From positions 3,286,001-3,350,000 of the forward strand of contig JBHGNT010000010.1 of assembly GCA_043228905.1 (NCBI GenBank): DNA of 64,000 nucleotides, in the 5' to 3' direction. The stretch comes from Azolla caroliniana. Its lineage: Eukaryota; Polypodiophyta. The translations under genes and the position numbers were made by a program. Of the stretch, positions 8,591 through 18,400 are shown piece after piece (position 1 is the first letter of the stretch; each line of letters starts with the position of its first letter). Below the pieces are notes generated by a model, which saw nothing but the letters and a program-made list of their open reading frames with translations, ran no database searches and was not told the DNA's origin.

Positions 8591-9928
8591 TCACAGGTTA
8601 TACTCGCACCGGTCCGTTGTATGACTCTTGGATTGACAAATCACACACTGAGTTCGCATGGTGCATTCCACTGCCGAGTGTCCGGCATTCAAGCAGATTG
8701 TGCATTGAATTGCCTGCCGGAACCGGAGATCTTCATCGGTGGGTAACGCCCGTTGCAGTGCTCCCAGTGTAAGCCATGAGCTTGACTTTTCCATTTCTCT
8801 GACCCGGTCAATGACCTGGTCAATGGTGCTTCCTCGAAAGTCAATTACCGTACACACCGTGCGTAACGGTTCCCGGAGTGCGTTTAAAAATATCATCCGT
8901 AATTCCTCCTCCGGGGGTGTACGGGCAAGCTGGCTATGCATTCGTTGGAAACGGATGACGAATTGGGGAATGCTTTCCCCTGCCTCCTGTCGGATCGTAT
9001 AAAACAGGCCCACCATTGTCGTCTGGTCGACCTCCTTGTGGAAAAAATGCAAGAATTTTGCTTTTAATTCTGCAAAGGTTGTGATGGTCGCCGGGTCCTG
9101 CGTCCGCCGCCATCGTGTCGCTGGTCCTTCCAACGTGACCCCGAATTCCGCTATCTTCGAGCGTTCTTCTTCCTCCGGTGTCATTCGCTGGGACGTGTGA
9201 TTTGCTTCCCATGTCTGCTCGAAGGCATGAACATGCGCTTCCGCGTTCGGATCATCGCGATACTTTGAGTATTGGAACGGCATGTCGTCGTCCAGTATTA
9301 GGCTGCGGTTTAGTGGCGTTTGTTGATATCTTTCCGGTTTTCTCTCCGGTTCCACTTCCGGTTGTTTTGCCGGTGCTTTTTCCGGTTCCTCTTCCGGTTC
9401 TTTTCCCGGTTCTTTCACCGGCTCGTCTTCCGGTACCTTCGTCGGCTCTTTCGTTGGTGTCGGTGGCTTTGCTTCTTCCACTTCCGGTGTTGGTGGGCTG
9501 ATGGCTTCCGTTTGCGGTTCCGGATAGCCCTGGTCGAGCGGTTCCGGTTCTGGAGTCGGCACGGTATCCGACCCTTCGTCCTCCGGGCCGCCGGGGGTAT
9601 CGTTGCTGCTCCGGTAGTTCGTGTGCACGCTGTATCCCCCTTCGGAATCCGATTCGTAGGCTGAAAAGGCTTCTGCCTCGTTTTCTCCGCTTGTCAGCGC
9701 CTTGAGGAGGCGTTCGGTTTCCCGGAGACTACTTAGACTGCTTCCGTCGTCCTGGTCGCGAGTTTGCTGTAACCGAAGAGATTCCTCCGCGACTCTCCGG
9801 ATCTCGTTGGAGAACGAACGATCCGAGCGAATTTCGTGCGCTGCTTGCTGGAAAGTCTCACGCCGTCTTTGCCGTTCGGCGAGGCGTCGAGCTCGGTCTG
9901 TAACCAGGTCGTGCGTTGGTCTAGTCAT
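8591..9928 (-). CDS. gag: gypsy Gag polyprotein (capsid and nucleocapsid)
   Basis: 445 codons from an ATG about 70 nt inside the 5' LTR. The first 70 residues are rich in Arg, Glu and Gln. Residues about 85-200 are Pro/Glu-rich with many KEP and EPE repeats, so probably disordered. Residues about 215-380 are a Gag capsid core containing FLHFFHKEVD and ESIPQFVIRFQRMHSQL. Two zinc knuckles of the CX2CX4HX4C type close the frame (Cys409, Cys412, His417, Cys422; and Cys428, Cys431, His436, Cys441). Gag packages element RNA in cytoplasmic particles. The frame ends in TGA (8591-8593). The same frame is then open through the protease, so that TGA may be suppressed or may be a fresh mutation. Confidence 0.93.
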   Translation of the reverse strand: MTRPTHDLVTDRARRLAERQRRRETFQQAAHEIRSDRSFSNEIRRVAEESLRLQQTRDQDDGSSLSSLRETERLLKALTSGENEAEAFSAYESDSEGGYSVHTNYRSSNDTPGGPEDEGSDTVPTPEPEPLDQGYPEPQTEAISPPTPEVEEAKPPTPTKEPTKVPEDEPVKEPGKEPEEEPEKAPAKQPEVEPERKPERYQQTPLNRSLILDDDMPFQYSKYRDDPNAEAHVHAFEQTWEANHTSQRMTPEEEERSKIAEFGVTLEGPATRWRRTQDPATITTFAELKAKFLHFFHKEVDQTTMVGLFYTIRQEAGESIPQFVIRFQRMHSQLARTPPEEELRMIFLNALREPLRTVCTVIDFRGSTIDQVIDRVREMEKSSSWLTLGALQRALPTDEDLRFRQAIQCTICLNAGHSAVECTMRTQCVICQSKSHTTDRCEYNL

Positions 9929-9965
9929 CCATTAAGCCGTCGTTCGCTGCGAGAAAGCAGGAATC

Positions 9966-9995
9966 GTGGTCGCCAAAACTGTGGTCGCCAAAACT
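9966..9995 (-). other. Candidate primer-binding site in a tandemly doubled 15-bp unit
   Basis: Just inside the 5' LTR the 15-mer GTGGTCGCCAAAACT occurs twice without a gap (9966-9980 and 9981-9995). On the minus strand each copy gives TGGCGACCAC. This begins with TGG, the complement of a tRNA CCA end, as expected of a gypsy primer-binding site. The copy nearer the LTR starts 6 nt from it. I cannot name the primer tRNA. Confidence 0.6.
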
Positions 9996-9996
9996 G

Positions 9997-10415
9997 TGTT
10001 ATTCTCTGACCGGACAAGGCCTAACACAAGGTGTGACGGAGACACTTCACCAAAGGGTGGTTACGGCATAGGATTAAGATTCAACGATTACACCGACTTA
10101 AGTAGGTTACACGATTAGATCGCTTTTGTTAATTACACGCGTAAGATATAACAGTAAGTACAGAACGGAAATCAACACAGAAGTATAAACACCATATGCT
10201 CTATTAATTATCCGCTGCGATTACAATGGGGTCCGGGCCTTTAAATAGGTTTCCGGCCCGTAGTACAAAACGGTGCCTATCGCACCTATTCGGGATTCGT
10301 CCGGATCTGGAACGGCATACCGTTTCCAGTCCGTCCGTCCACACTATGCTTATTTACAACCATACTTAATTAATTCCTTCACTCCGTATTTTGGACTTCT
10401 TGCCGGCCGGTAACA
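9997..10415 (-). repeat. 5' LTR of the gypsy element
   Basis: 419-bp terminal repeat followed on the plus strand by the GTAGA duplication at 10416-10420. Read on the minus strand it carries CCTATTTAAAGG at 10249-10238, a plausible TATA region for the element's transcript, which would run toward lower coordinates. It differs from the other LTR at 10398. Confidence 0.96.
10238..10249 (-). promoter_or_regulatory. Putative TATA box in the 5' LTR
   Basis: CCTATTTAAAGG on the minus strand, about 165 bp from the outer LTR edge and followed by a GC-rich stretch. This is the best TATA-like site in the LTR. The assignment is by motif only. Confidence 0.45.
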
Positions 10416-10672
10416 GTAGAGAACAATGTATTCCACACCTCTACATCGCGGTTTTGAAGGCGATCAAATACATTCTGTGCGTCTTCAAGACAACCAAATT
10501 TCACATACATGTCTACAAACTCAAAAAGAATGCTTCCTCTTTCCACATCAACCATCTCTCCGGTTACCACCAAATTCCTGCACATACAACAACAAAATAA
10601 GTCAAGTTTCCTCCTCTTCTCATGAGTATATGCTTCAACCCTCACACCATCACTCATCCTTATCAAAAACAT
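10416..10672 (-). pseudogene. PPR-repeat protein remnant, upstream part
   Basis: The minus strand encodes a PPR segment including FVDMYVKFGCLEDAQNVFDR and DVEVWNTLFS. This closely follows the plant consensus for a PPR motif (DMY.K.G....A..VFD, then RDV..WN). It stops where the gypsy 5' LTR begins, and its other half resumes at 540 in the same sense. Upstream (higher coordinates) the frame degenerates into the tandem array. It is probably a dead member of the large plant PPR family. Confidence 0.75.
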
Positions 10673-11330
10673 AATTTTTACTTCATTAAGTCCACATCAA
10701 CCATCTCGCCGATTACCGCCAATATCATGTACATACAATAACAAAATGAGTCTAGTTTCGTCATAAGCATATACGTCGTCCCCCACATTGTCATCACTCA
10801 TCTTGATCAAAAACATAAAATCTGTTTCGTTAAGTCCACATCAACCATCTTGCCGATTACCACCAAAATCATGCACATACACCAATAAAATGAGTCTAGT
10901 TTCCTCATCTCCTCATGAGAATATGCTTCAGCCCCACACCATCATCACTCATCCTGATCCAAAACATAAATTTTGCTTCATTAAGTTCACATCAACCATC
11001 TTGTCAATTACTGTCAAAATCTTGTCCATACAACAACAAAATGAGTCTAGTCTCCTCATGAGAATATGCTTTAGCCCCCACACCACCATCACTCATCCAT
11101 ATCAAAAACATAAAATCTACTTCATTAAGTCCACATCAACCATCTCACTGCTATTGATTTACCACCAAAATCCAGTACATACAAAAACACAGTGAAAAAC
11201 AAAACGACACTACTCTCCTCATCTCCTCATTAAAATATGCTACAATCCTCAACACCATCATCACTCATCCTTATCCAAAATAAAGAATATGCTTCATTTT
11301 CCACATCCACCATCTCGCTCCTGTCACTCC
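10500..11330. repeat. Tandem array, about six units of 144-170 bp
   Basis: The phrase CCACATCAACCATCT recurs with its surroundings near 10552, 10701, 10845, 10996, 11140 and 11310. Units also share AACATAAAATCT.CTTCATTAAG and the CTCATGAGAATATGCTTCA segment. The unit nearest the PPR remnant is part of it, so the array looks like repeated duplication of one PPR-derived segment that later diverged. Confidence 0.85.
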
Positions 11331-11339
11331 ATAGGACTA

Positions 11340-11990
11340 CCCCTATCACATTCGCCTCGTTTATGTCCTTCCTGTCAACCTGTAAGTTAAAGAGGGAGGT
11401 ATAGAAGTTCAACTATTTTAGTTTCCAATTGCTACACTTAGACATTATTTAATCCCAAGATGAATAATATAGGAGCACCTCATCACAACCAACATACTTT
11501 AGCAAACAGTAGTACATTAATGCATCTTGAATTTCAACATCAACGGGATCAAAGTTGATTGTTCCAACTCAAACAATTTATCTATTTAATTTTTTTAAAA
11601 GAAAGATATAGCTTAGTATATTACTTGAGAAATGTACATAAAGAAAAAAGAAGGAGACATTTCATCTCGCTTCTGTTGTGATACAAAGGCTAGTACCAAC
11701 ATCTGATCAAACAGATGATATCATATAAGAAACAAGTGGAGCAACAAAAAAGAAGGTATGGCATACTTCCACCTCAGACCAGAAGTTGTATCTGAAAATA
11801 AGTGGCGCCCTTGCCATCGTTCCTTAAAGGCTACTCCCCAATTACCATATGTTTTTCGGCCCTCAAATAAAATGCCCATAGTCAAGTTCACTATCTATCA
11901 CCACATCAACACCGACGACACACCTCCTATTCACATGGTCATAGGATGTTGATCCCCCCTCAACCACAACTTGATTAACTAGTCAATCCA
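11340..11990. other. AT-rich stretch, no gene seen
   Basis: Stops are dense in all frames, and no domain, RNA gene or clear repeat is visible. Confidence 0.6.
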
Positions 11991-11994
11991 TGAA

Positions 11995-12430
11995 ATGTTG
12001 GGCAAAGGCATCATTGAACCCTCCAACAATGACTAGATCTCCAAACCATACCTAGTTAGGAAGGACAATGGCACATTCACATCATGCATGGATTTTGTTA
12101 GTTAAATAAAGTGATGATACATTACCTACATCCTATACCTACGTTTGTATCCTCTCCCCAAGTCAATGATTGGCTAGAACAACTTGGCAAACCACAATAC
12201 TTCACATCCCTCAACCTTGTTTGTGGATATAGGTAGATACCTTTACACTCATAAGATGCATATAAAATGGATTATTCTAGTTTTTAGGGATTCTAGTTGA
12301 CATGATGCTGGCAACACCTTTGAGAGAATGGCCAACTCAATCTTCGTTGATCTAATCTAGTAAGGTATCTTTCTAGTATATTTAATGAAATCCTTGTCCA
12401 CATGCCCACTTAGGAGTAGCGAAACAGAGG
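11995..12430 (+). pseudogene. Decayed Ty3/gypsy reverse-transcriptase fragment
   Basis: The plus strand gives MLGKGIIEPSNN, then VRKDNGTFTSCMDF, which match the start of a gypsy RT (x-x-G-I-I-x-P-S, then V-x-K-K-D-G-x-x-R-x-C-x-D-Y). Further on are FERMANSIF and LVYLMKSL, corresponding to the region around the lost catalytic motif. Many stops and frameshifts mark it as old. It is unrelated in age to the young element on its left. Confidence 0.65.
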
Positions 12431-12699
12431 CTAAAAGGAGTAATGCAACGAATCAAACAAAATCTTCAACTTTAGTGGGAAAAGTGTAAATGGCAAAGCC
12501 TAAAATTGAAAATTTTGGGCTTTACCTATCTCGCCCGTAGGCATACAAATGGATCCCACGAAAATTCGATACAATGAAAGACTATTCTCGATTTTCCAAT
12601 GTCAAATCACTCAAAAGTTTCCTAGACATGACTATATTTCCCAACTTCACCACCATTACTTTCCTCGATCTAGAGTTATTTATTTGCTAGGGGTTAAAA

Positions 12700-13545
12700 G
12701 TGATACTTTGTATCCCCTCCATGTATCTAATATGGTTGATCATGTTGTTGTAATTGAGCAACCAAGCGTGGCTGGTTGGGACACATGAGTCAAACTAGAA
12801 TGAAAGTGCGTTCTCTTTTGGGTCACTTGCCTTGTCTTGAATATGCTAAATTTGAGGGTTGTGTTTATGGTAAACATGCTCAAATGTCTCATAAAATGTC
12901 TCTTTTGCTAAAATATTCACCTCTAGGATGAATTATTTCATATGTATGTCATATGCTAGAATTATCTTTCAGGGGAAAGAAATATTTTGTCACTTTTGTT
13001 GATGATGCTACATGGAAGCTATTGGTTTACCCTATATGATATAAGGACAAAATGCTTGACGAGTTTAAAAAATTCTTGGTGTTGGTTGAGAATCAGATTG
13101 ATAAGACACTCAAGTGTCTTCCCTCTGACAATGGTGGGAAATATGTGTCCAAGGTCTTTTAGGTATTTTGTGACAACAAAGTGAAAAAAGGGAGCTCACT
13201 ACCACACATAATCCACCACAAAATGGGGTTGTAAAGCGTATGAATTGGACTATAATAGACAAGGTCTGTAATATGTTGTCTCATGTTATTACCCATGGTT
13301 TTTGGGGAGAGGTTGTAATGACAATTGTCCACTTGATTAATCTATCACTAAGTAGGTCTTTGGAGGAAGGAATCCCTCAATAAGTGTGGTTGCGCAACCC
13401 CACCTTCATATGCTCACCTGAAAGTGTTTGATTGTGAGGGTTTTGTGCACATTAGTAAAGAAGAACACAACGAACTTGAGATAAAGTCTTCCAAGGATAT
13501 GGTGAGGGCGAAAGGGGGTTTAGATTATGGGATGCTGTAAAGAGG
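12700..13545 (+). pseudogene. Decayed Ty1/copia integrase fragment
   Basis: Successive frames on the plus strand encode a GAG-pre-integrase-like segment (near 12810-12890), then YFVTFVDDATWKLLVYP at about 12985, NQIDKTLKCL..DNGGKYVSK, HNPPQNGVVKRMNWTI and HGFWGEVVMTIVHLINLSLS. These follow the copia integrase core, including the NGV-x-x-R-x-N block. A final FDCEGFVHISKEEHN resembles the post-integrase segment. Stops and frameshifts interrupt it. Confidence 0.75.
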
Positions 13546-13549
13546 AAAA

Positions 13550-15476
13550 AAGTACGCAACAACAATGTTATCTTTTGAGAAAATCACATGCATAAAAAAT
13601 CTGTAGACCAAGAAAGCTCGCAGGGTTGTATTCTGAGAAAAAATACCTTTTGGACAACAAAATGCGCCCATTGTACATAACCAAATACTTGCTACAAATG
13701 TACATGCAAATGCAGAAAATGTTATAAGGCAACCATTGCCCATATTGATGAGCACCATAAAATGAGTAGTAACAACCACAAGTTTATTTCAAGTTGAAAT
13801 TCTAGGACAAGTTGAAAATGATATGGTGATGAGGATTAGGATATCATCTAGGGCTATTACTATCTTGTCTCACTCCATGTTCTTCATTGTGTGTGTATGT
13901 GTGGTCCAACACTGCCTTGATATGATCTTGGCTCCCTTCACCTAGTCTAGTGAAACCATCTAGCTCCCCATCACCCTTCACTGGATTGCCGTGTTTCAAT
14001 AACATAATTCAACAATAAAGAAAATCAACAACAAACTCCACTGCGAGCCCTGCCCCTACATCCCTTTGAGCAATAATAGAATAGAGATATCATGAAAAAC
14101 CTAGTCATCTATTTTGTTGGTAACAACTTTGAGCCCCACCTCAACATCCCACAAGTATAACCTGCATAACCTGCAAGTATCTTAAACCACAAGTCTAACC
14201 AAGCGACCAGCTTACCCTATTCAATCTTTGATCCATTCAAACTCATCAGTTAGGATCTTATGGGTTCTATCTCCACCTCCATGTACATTTTGGTGTTCAC
14301 TAAATATCTTACATGTTGGTGTGAAGCCTACCCAATCCCAAATATCACCACCTCAACAATTTCCTCCGAATTATTACAATGTGTTATATTCGGACACAGA
14401 TTGCCCAATACAACACTTGTCTGACTAAGGTTCTCAATTCCAAAGTGATGTCCTCCGCATTTGCAAGCACACCTCGAGATCTGCCAAACTTTCACATCCC
14501 ATAACCATCTAAAAAACCAATGGATTGATAAAACAGTTAATCAAAACAGCCAATTATAAAATTGTGGATTTCTTTGATCCATTATACAAAACACGAACCT
14601 AATTTCACCATTCTTCTTCCATGCCTTAACACTTCGGTTCTAGCTTCAAATACAACCAGCCCATTTAAGGCTCTCTAAAGATGTTACCCCCCGTTTCCCA
14701 CTCAACCTCGGCCTCACAACACTCAAAGACCCAATGCACAAGGACAACGCTGATTGGTGCCTTTACTTGAAATAGATTCAACATCTATTGCAACAAGTCA
14801 TCCATCACAACCTAAGTCAACTATTCTTTTGAAACTCGAGCAAGGATTTAGCCCACATGTCATGGGTACACTCCATTGAGTGAGAGGGAGAAAGAAATTA
14901 TTATGTCATAAGAGATTCACATGATCTAACTGGATCAAGCCCATGGCATTGATATAAAGGATTACCCGTAGAGTCAACACAAATATAAAAAAGATAAAAA
15001 AAGGTAAGCAACTAAAATGCATACATCGGAAACTTTTTGAAGGCCAAAGTTTCATAAAGAATCACAAGCTCACCACCTGAGAAAAACCGAAGCAAAATCA
15101 ACTGTGGAAAAGTGCAGCAACAAGGACTCCTTCTAGAGGGATTTGGCATGGGAATGACATTATATACCCTGTCCCAAAAAATATCATAACACTGACCATT
15201 AACAAGAATGCAACTCGAAATAAAAACTCTTTTAAATCTTAGGGAGAAAGTTGTTTCGGCCCACAATGCACCCACAGATGGCACAAGTTTATGGATGGGA
15301 ACTTCTCTTGGATGAAATCCTGAAGGCTTTTCATATGTCAAAAACATCATATACTTCAGTCCTACCAGTAGAGTAACATGTCACCCTAGGTAATGAATAA
15401 AATTGCAGGTAGGATACACAAATTACAGATTCAGGATTTGCGTAGAAGAGCTTATACAACTTATGGCATAGTAACA
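13550..15476. other. Intergenic DNA and ARL1 3' flank
   Basis: No coding region supported. A 112-codon minus-strand frame at 15012-15350 has no recognisable domain and lies immediately downstream of the ARL1 stop, so it may overlap its 3' UTR. Confidence 0.5.
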
Positions 15477-18400
15477 TCACCGCCCGCGACCGTTCAGAGT
15501 GTTGCTGAGCCTGTGATCATAATATGAGGTCATAAGTTACAACGAACACACAGAACACATTTTATACAAAAACCAAATTAAATCATTGAAAATCAAGATA
15601 CCAGTCTAAGCCTTCAAAAAGCCCTTCTCCCTTTATTGCTGACGTTTTGAAAATGGCCCATTGTCGACTTTTTATCTTATGCAAATTAAGTGACTCAGAT
15701 ATAGCTGCATCATCGAGTGCCCCTGGAAGATCCTGTATGGAAAAGGGTGTATTTAATGAAGACAACTTTGAGGCAATAATGTATATATAATAGGGCGTCC
15801 TGTTGATTGTACACATGTTTTAACTATCTACATACTTAGATCATATCCGATACATACTATGATGTGTTGCCATTGTTCGAATCCGTGAATACACAGACAG
15901 ATATTTTACACACAAGATGAGCCTAAAGCCAAAAAGAAAGTTTACCTGTTTGTTGGCATATACAAGCACAACCGCATCCTTCAGTTCCTCTTCCTGCAGC
16001 ACGAATCTGAACAAATGAAACCTCTGTTTGATATAATCTATGAATATCGCAATGATTATTTAAAACTCTGATGCTACTAGTACAGCACAACTAGATTGGC
16101 TCTTTCTGTTTCCATCATGTATAATAATATAAGCACATCAGAAAAGATTATCCCAATCCAATATTCTTTTTCTAATGTGTGCATAGCAATATATCATCTG
16201 GATCTCTGATATTGATTGGCCTTACTTGCACCATGGGTATTCTCATCAAGTTTGTCAGATGGTTATGTCTCTGTTTTCTATATGTATGATTGATGGCTTA
16301 CAAAAATTATACAGATCCTCAGGGATGTCTACTACCAAAAAAATTCAGCATCTTGATACAGTTCTGATTTGAGACATGTACCATAATGTAAATCCTTTTT
16401 TATATTAGACAATCTCTCACCTCCAGAATTGCATGGAACTCGTCTCTTGCAGTTGATAACCTTTCAGTATCACTCGAATCTATGACATAGATCACAGCTT
16501 GTGTATTTGGAAAATAGCAGCGCCAATAAGGCCTATATAAAGTAAAACCTCTGAGAAACAATGGACCCCCAAAATAACAAGGTAAAGCAAAAACGACTTG
16601 CACATACTGGCATGCCAAAATTCCATGAGGGTATTCTTAACATAGTAATGCTTTTGTAGCATATACATACACATAAATGATGCACAATAAGTAATTCACC
16701 TGATACTTGTTTGTCCCCCTATCACAAACAAGGAAAAGAAAACTAATAAGTCAAATTGAAATCTTGATTGAGTTCAACATTTTAAAACAAGAAAGTGGTA
16801 AAATACCCAGATCCCAAACTTGGAACTTAATGTTGTTGTACTGGACAGTTTCCACATTGAATCCAATGGCTGAAATAAAGTAGAAACTTATGAAAAGGTA
16901 TAAACTTAGTCAATTTTCAAAATTGTTTACATAACCTAGGTGGGATTATTCCATACATTGTGTTGTGCATTAATGAGGTTAAAAACAGATGGATTTATTT
17001 CCGAAACTACAAAATGACCCAGAAAAATGTATAAAAGTTATAAGTTTGGCCTTCTATCGAATATCAAAACCATCGTTGTTTTCTCACATTTTTTTGCTAA
17101 TTATTCTCAATCTAATCCCTCAAGGCTCATTCTTACTTAAAAATAACAGTCGGCAATGGTTCGGTTTGAACTGAACCGAACCGCAAAACCGCTGCTTAAT
17201 AGCTTAATGATTTAAACGAAATGGTTTGGTTTGGGGTGAACAGTTCGGTTCGATTTGGTTTCAATGGTTAGAAACCGCGGTTTAAACGGTTTAATGGTTT
17301 TATTTATTTTTTATTTAAAAAAAAATTGTTTTATTTTTTCATTTTAAGCCTAATTCTCACATTTTAGGAAAATCTTTAAATTTTTAAAAAATTAAAAATT
17401 AAAAATTAAAATAATGAAAATTTTTGAATTTTTAAATTTGAATTTAACCTTACTTGAAAACTGAAACTGAACCATGAAACCGCGGTTTTAATGGTTTAAT
17501 GGTTTCACGGTTAAATTGTTTTTAAATGATTCACGTTAAACAGTTTCGGTTCAAGTTTCAAAATTTTTAAACGGTTCAGTTTTGACACTCTCAAACCAAA
17601 CCAAACCAGGGCCGATACTTAAAATTTTATCTCCTTGTCTTTCTTTTTCCTAATGGTTTTTATTTCGTTGTCCTCTTGAATGCTTTTTCTTTGCATTGCC
17701 CCCTCTTGTTCTTTCTCCTGCCCTCTCCTAGTCTCATCAGCAATATGAGTAGTGATGCTTGTAGAGCCCTCACACTACTTTGCACTCGATCTCACAAGTT
17801 AGGTATCGAAGTTGCATCATGGTATCAAAATGTAAAGAATTTGAAGGCATGTAAAGTATGCAATGAAGGAATGGTAGAGGATGAATGTCACTTGTTGTTC
17901 ACATGCTCAGTATATTGTGGAATTCGTTCAAGATGTGATGACATATGAAGAGGGAGTGATAACTTAAGTGCCATACTTAAGACAACACCTAGAAGGTTGA
18001 GCTCATATGCGTATGCCTTATTCACACATAGAGACTTTGTGCATCAATGTATGAATACCCCTATTTAGGAAGGAGATACATATCAAGAACACATGTATAC
18101 TCTGGTCGCATAGGTCTGTTAGGTGTAACAGCCCGTAGTTCACAAATTAGGTAATTATTCGTACATGTGAACACATTGTTCACCTGGCCAGGACCTCTCC
18201 TTTTGTAATGTGAACACACCTCTTTTTTTACGGGTTAACTAATATAATAACCTTTTTTCTTATGTACCAATCAAGGCGGTTGGGTACACCAAAAATCTGT
18301 GTTCTCTACTGACCTCTCTACTGCAGTCCTGTTTGCTGAACATCATCCCTCAATAGCTGCTCCCGCAAACATCCCTCTTTACCTTTAACTGGTATCAGAG

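Larger units (their letters stand above)
541..10415 (-). mobile_element. Ty3/gypsy LTR retrotransposon, full length, very young
   Basis: A complete element transcribed on the minus strand. Order from 10415 downward: 5' LTR, candidate primer-binding site, gag, protease, RT-RNase H-integrase, a 112-residue frame, a 771-residue frame, 3' LTR. LTRs are TGTTA...TAACA, 419 bp each, differing only at 942 (C) versus 10398 (T). The 5-bp direct repeat GTAGA at 536-540 and 10416-10420 is the target-site duplication. Domain order PR-RT-RH-INT is the Metaviridae order. The integrase C-terminus has a GPY module and no chromodomain that I can see, which points to a non-chromovirus lineage. The element is GC-richer than its flanks. 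A purine tract immediately beside the 3' LTR is not obvious; the nearest lies about 30-50 bp inside. Confidence 0.97.

Noticed and set aside
15012-15350. 112-codon minus-strand frame downstream of ARL1
   Set aside because: No recognisable domain, no splice partners found, and it lies in the ARL1 3' flank.
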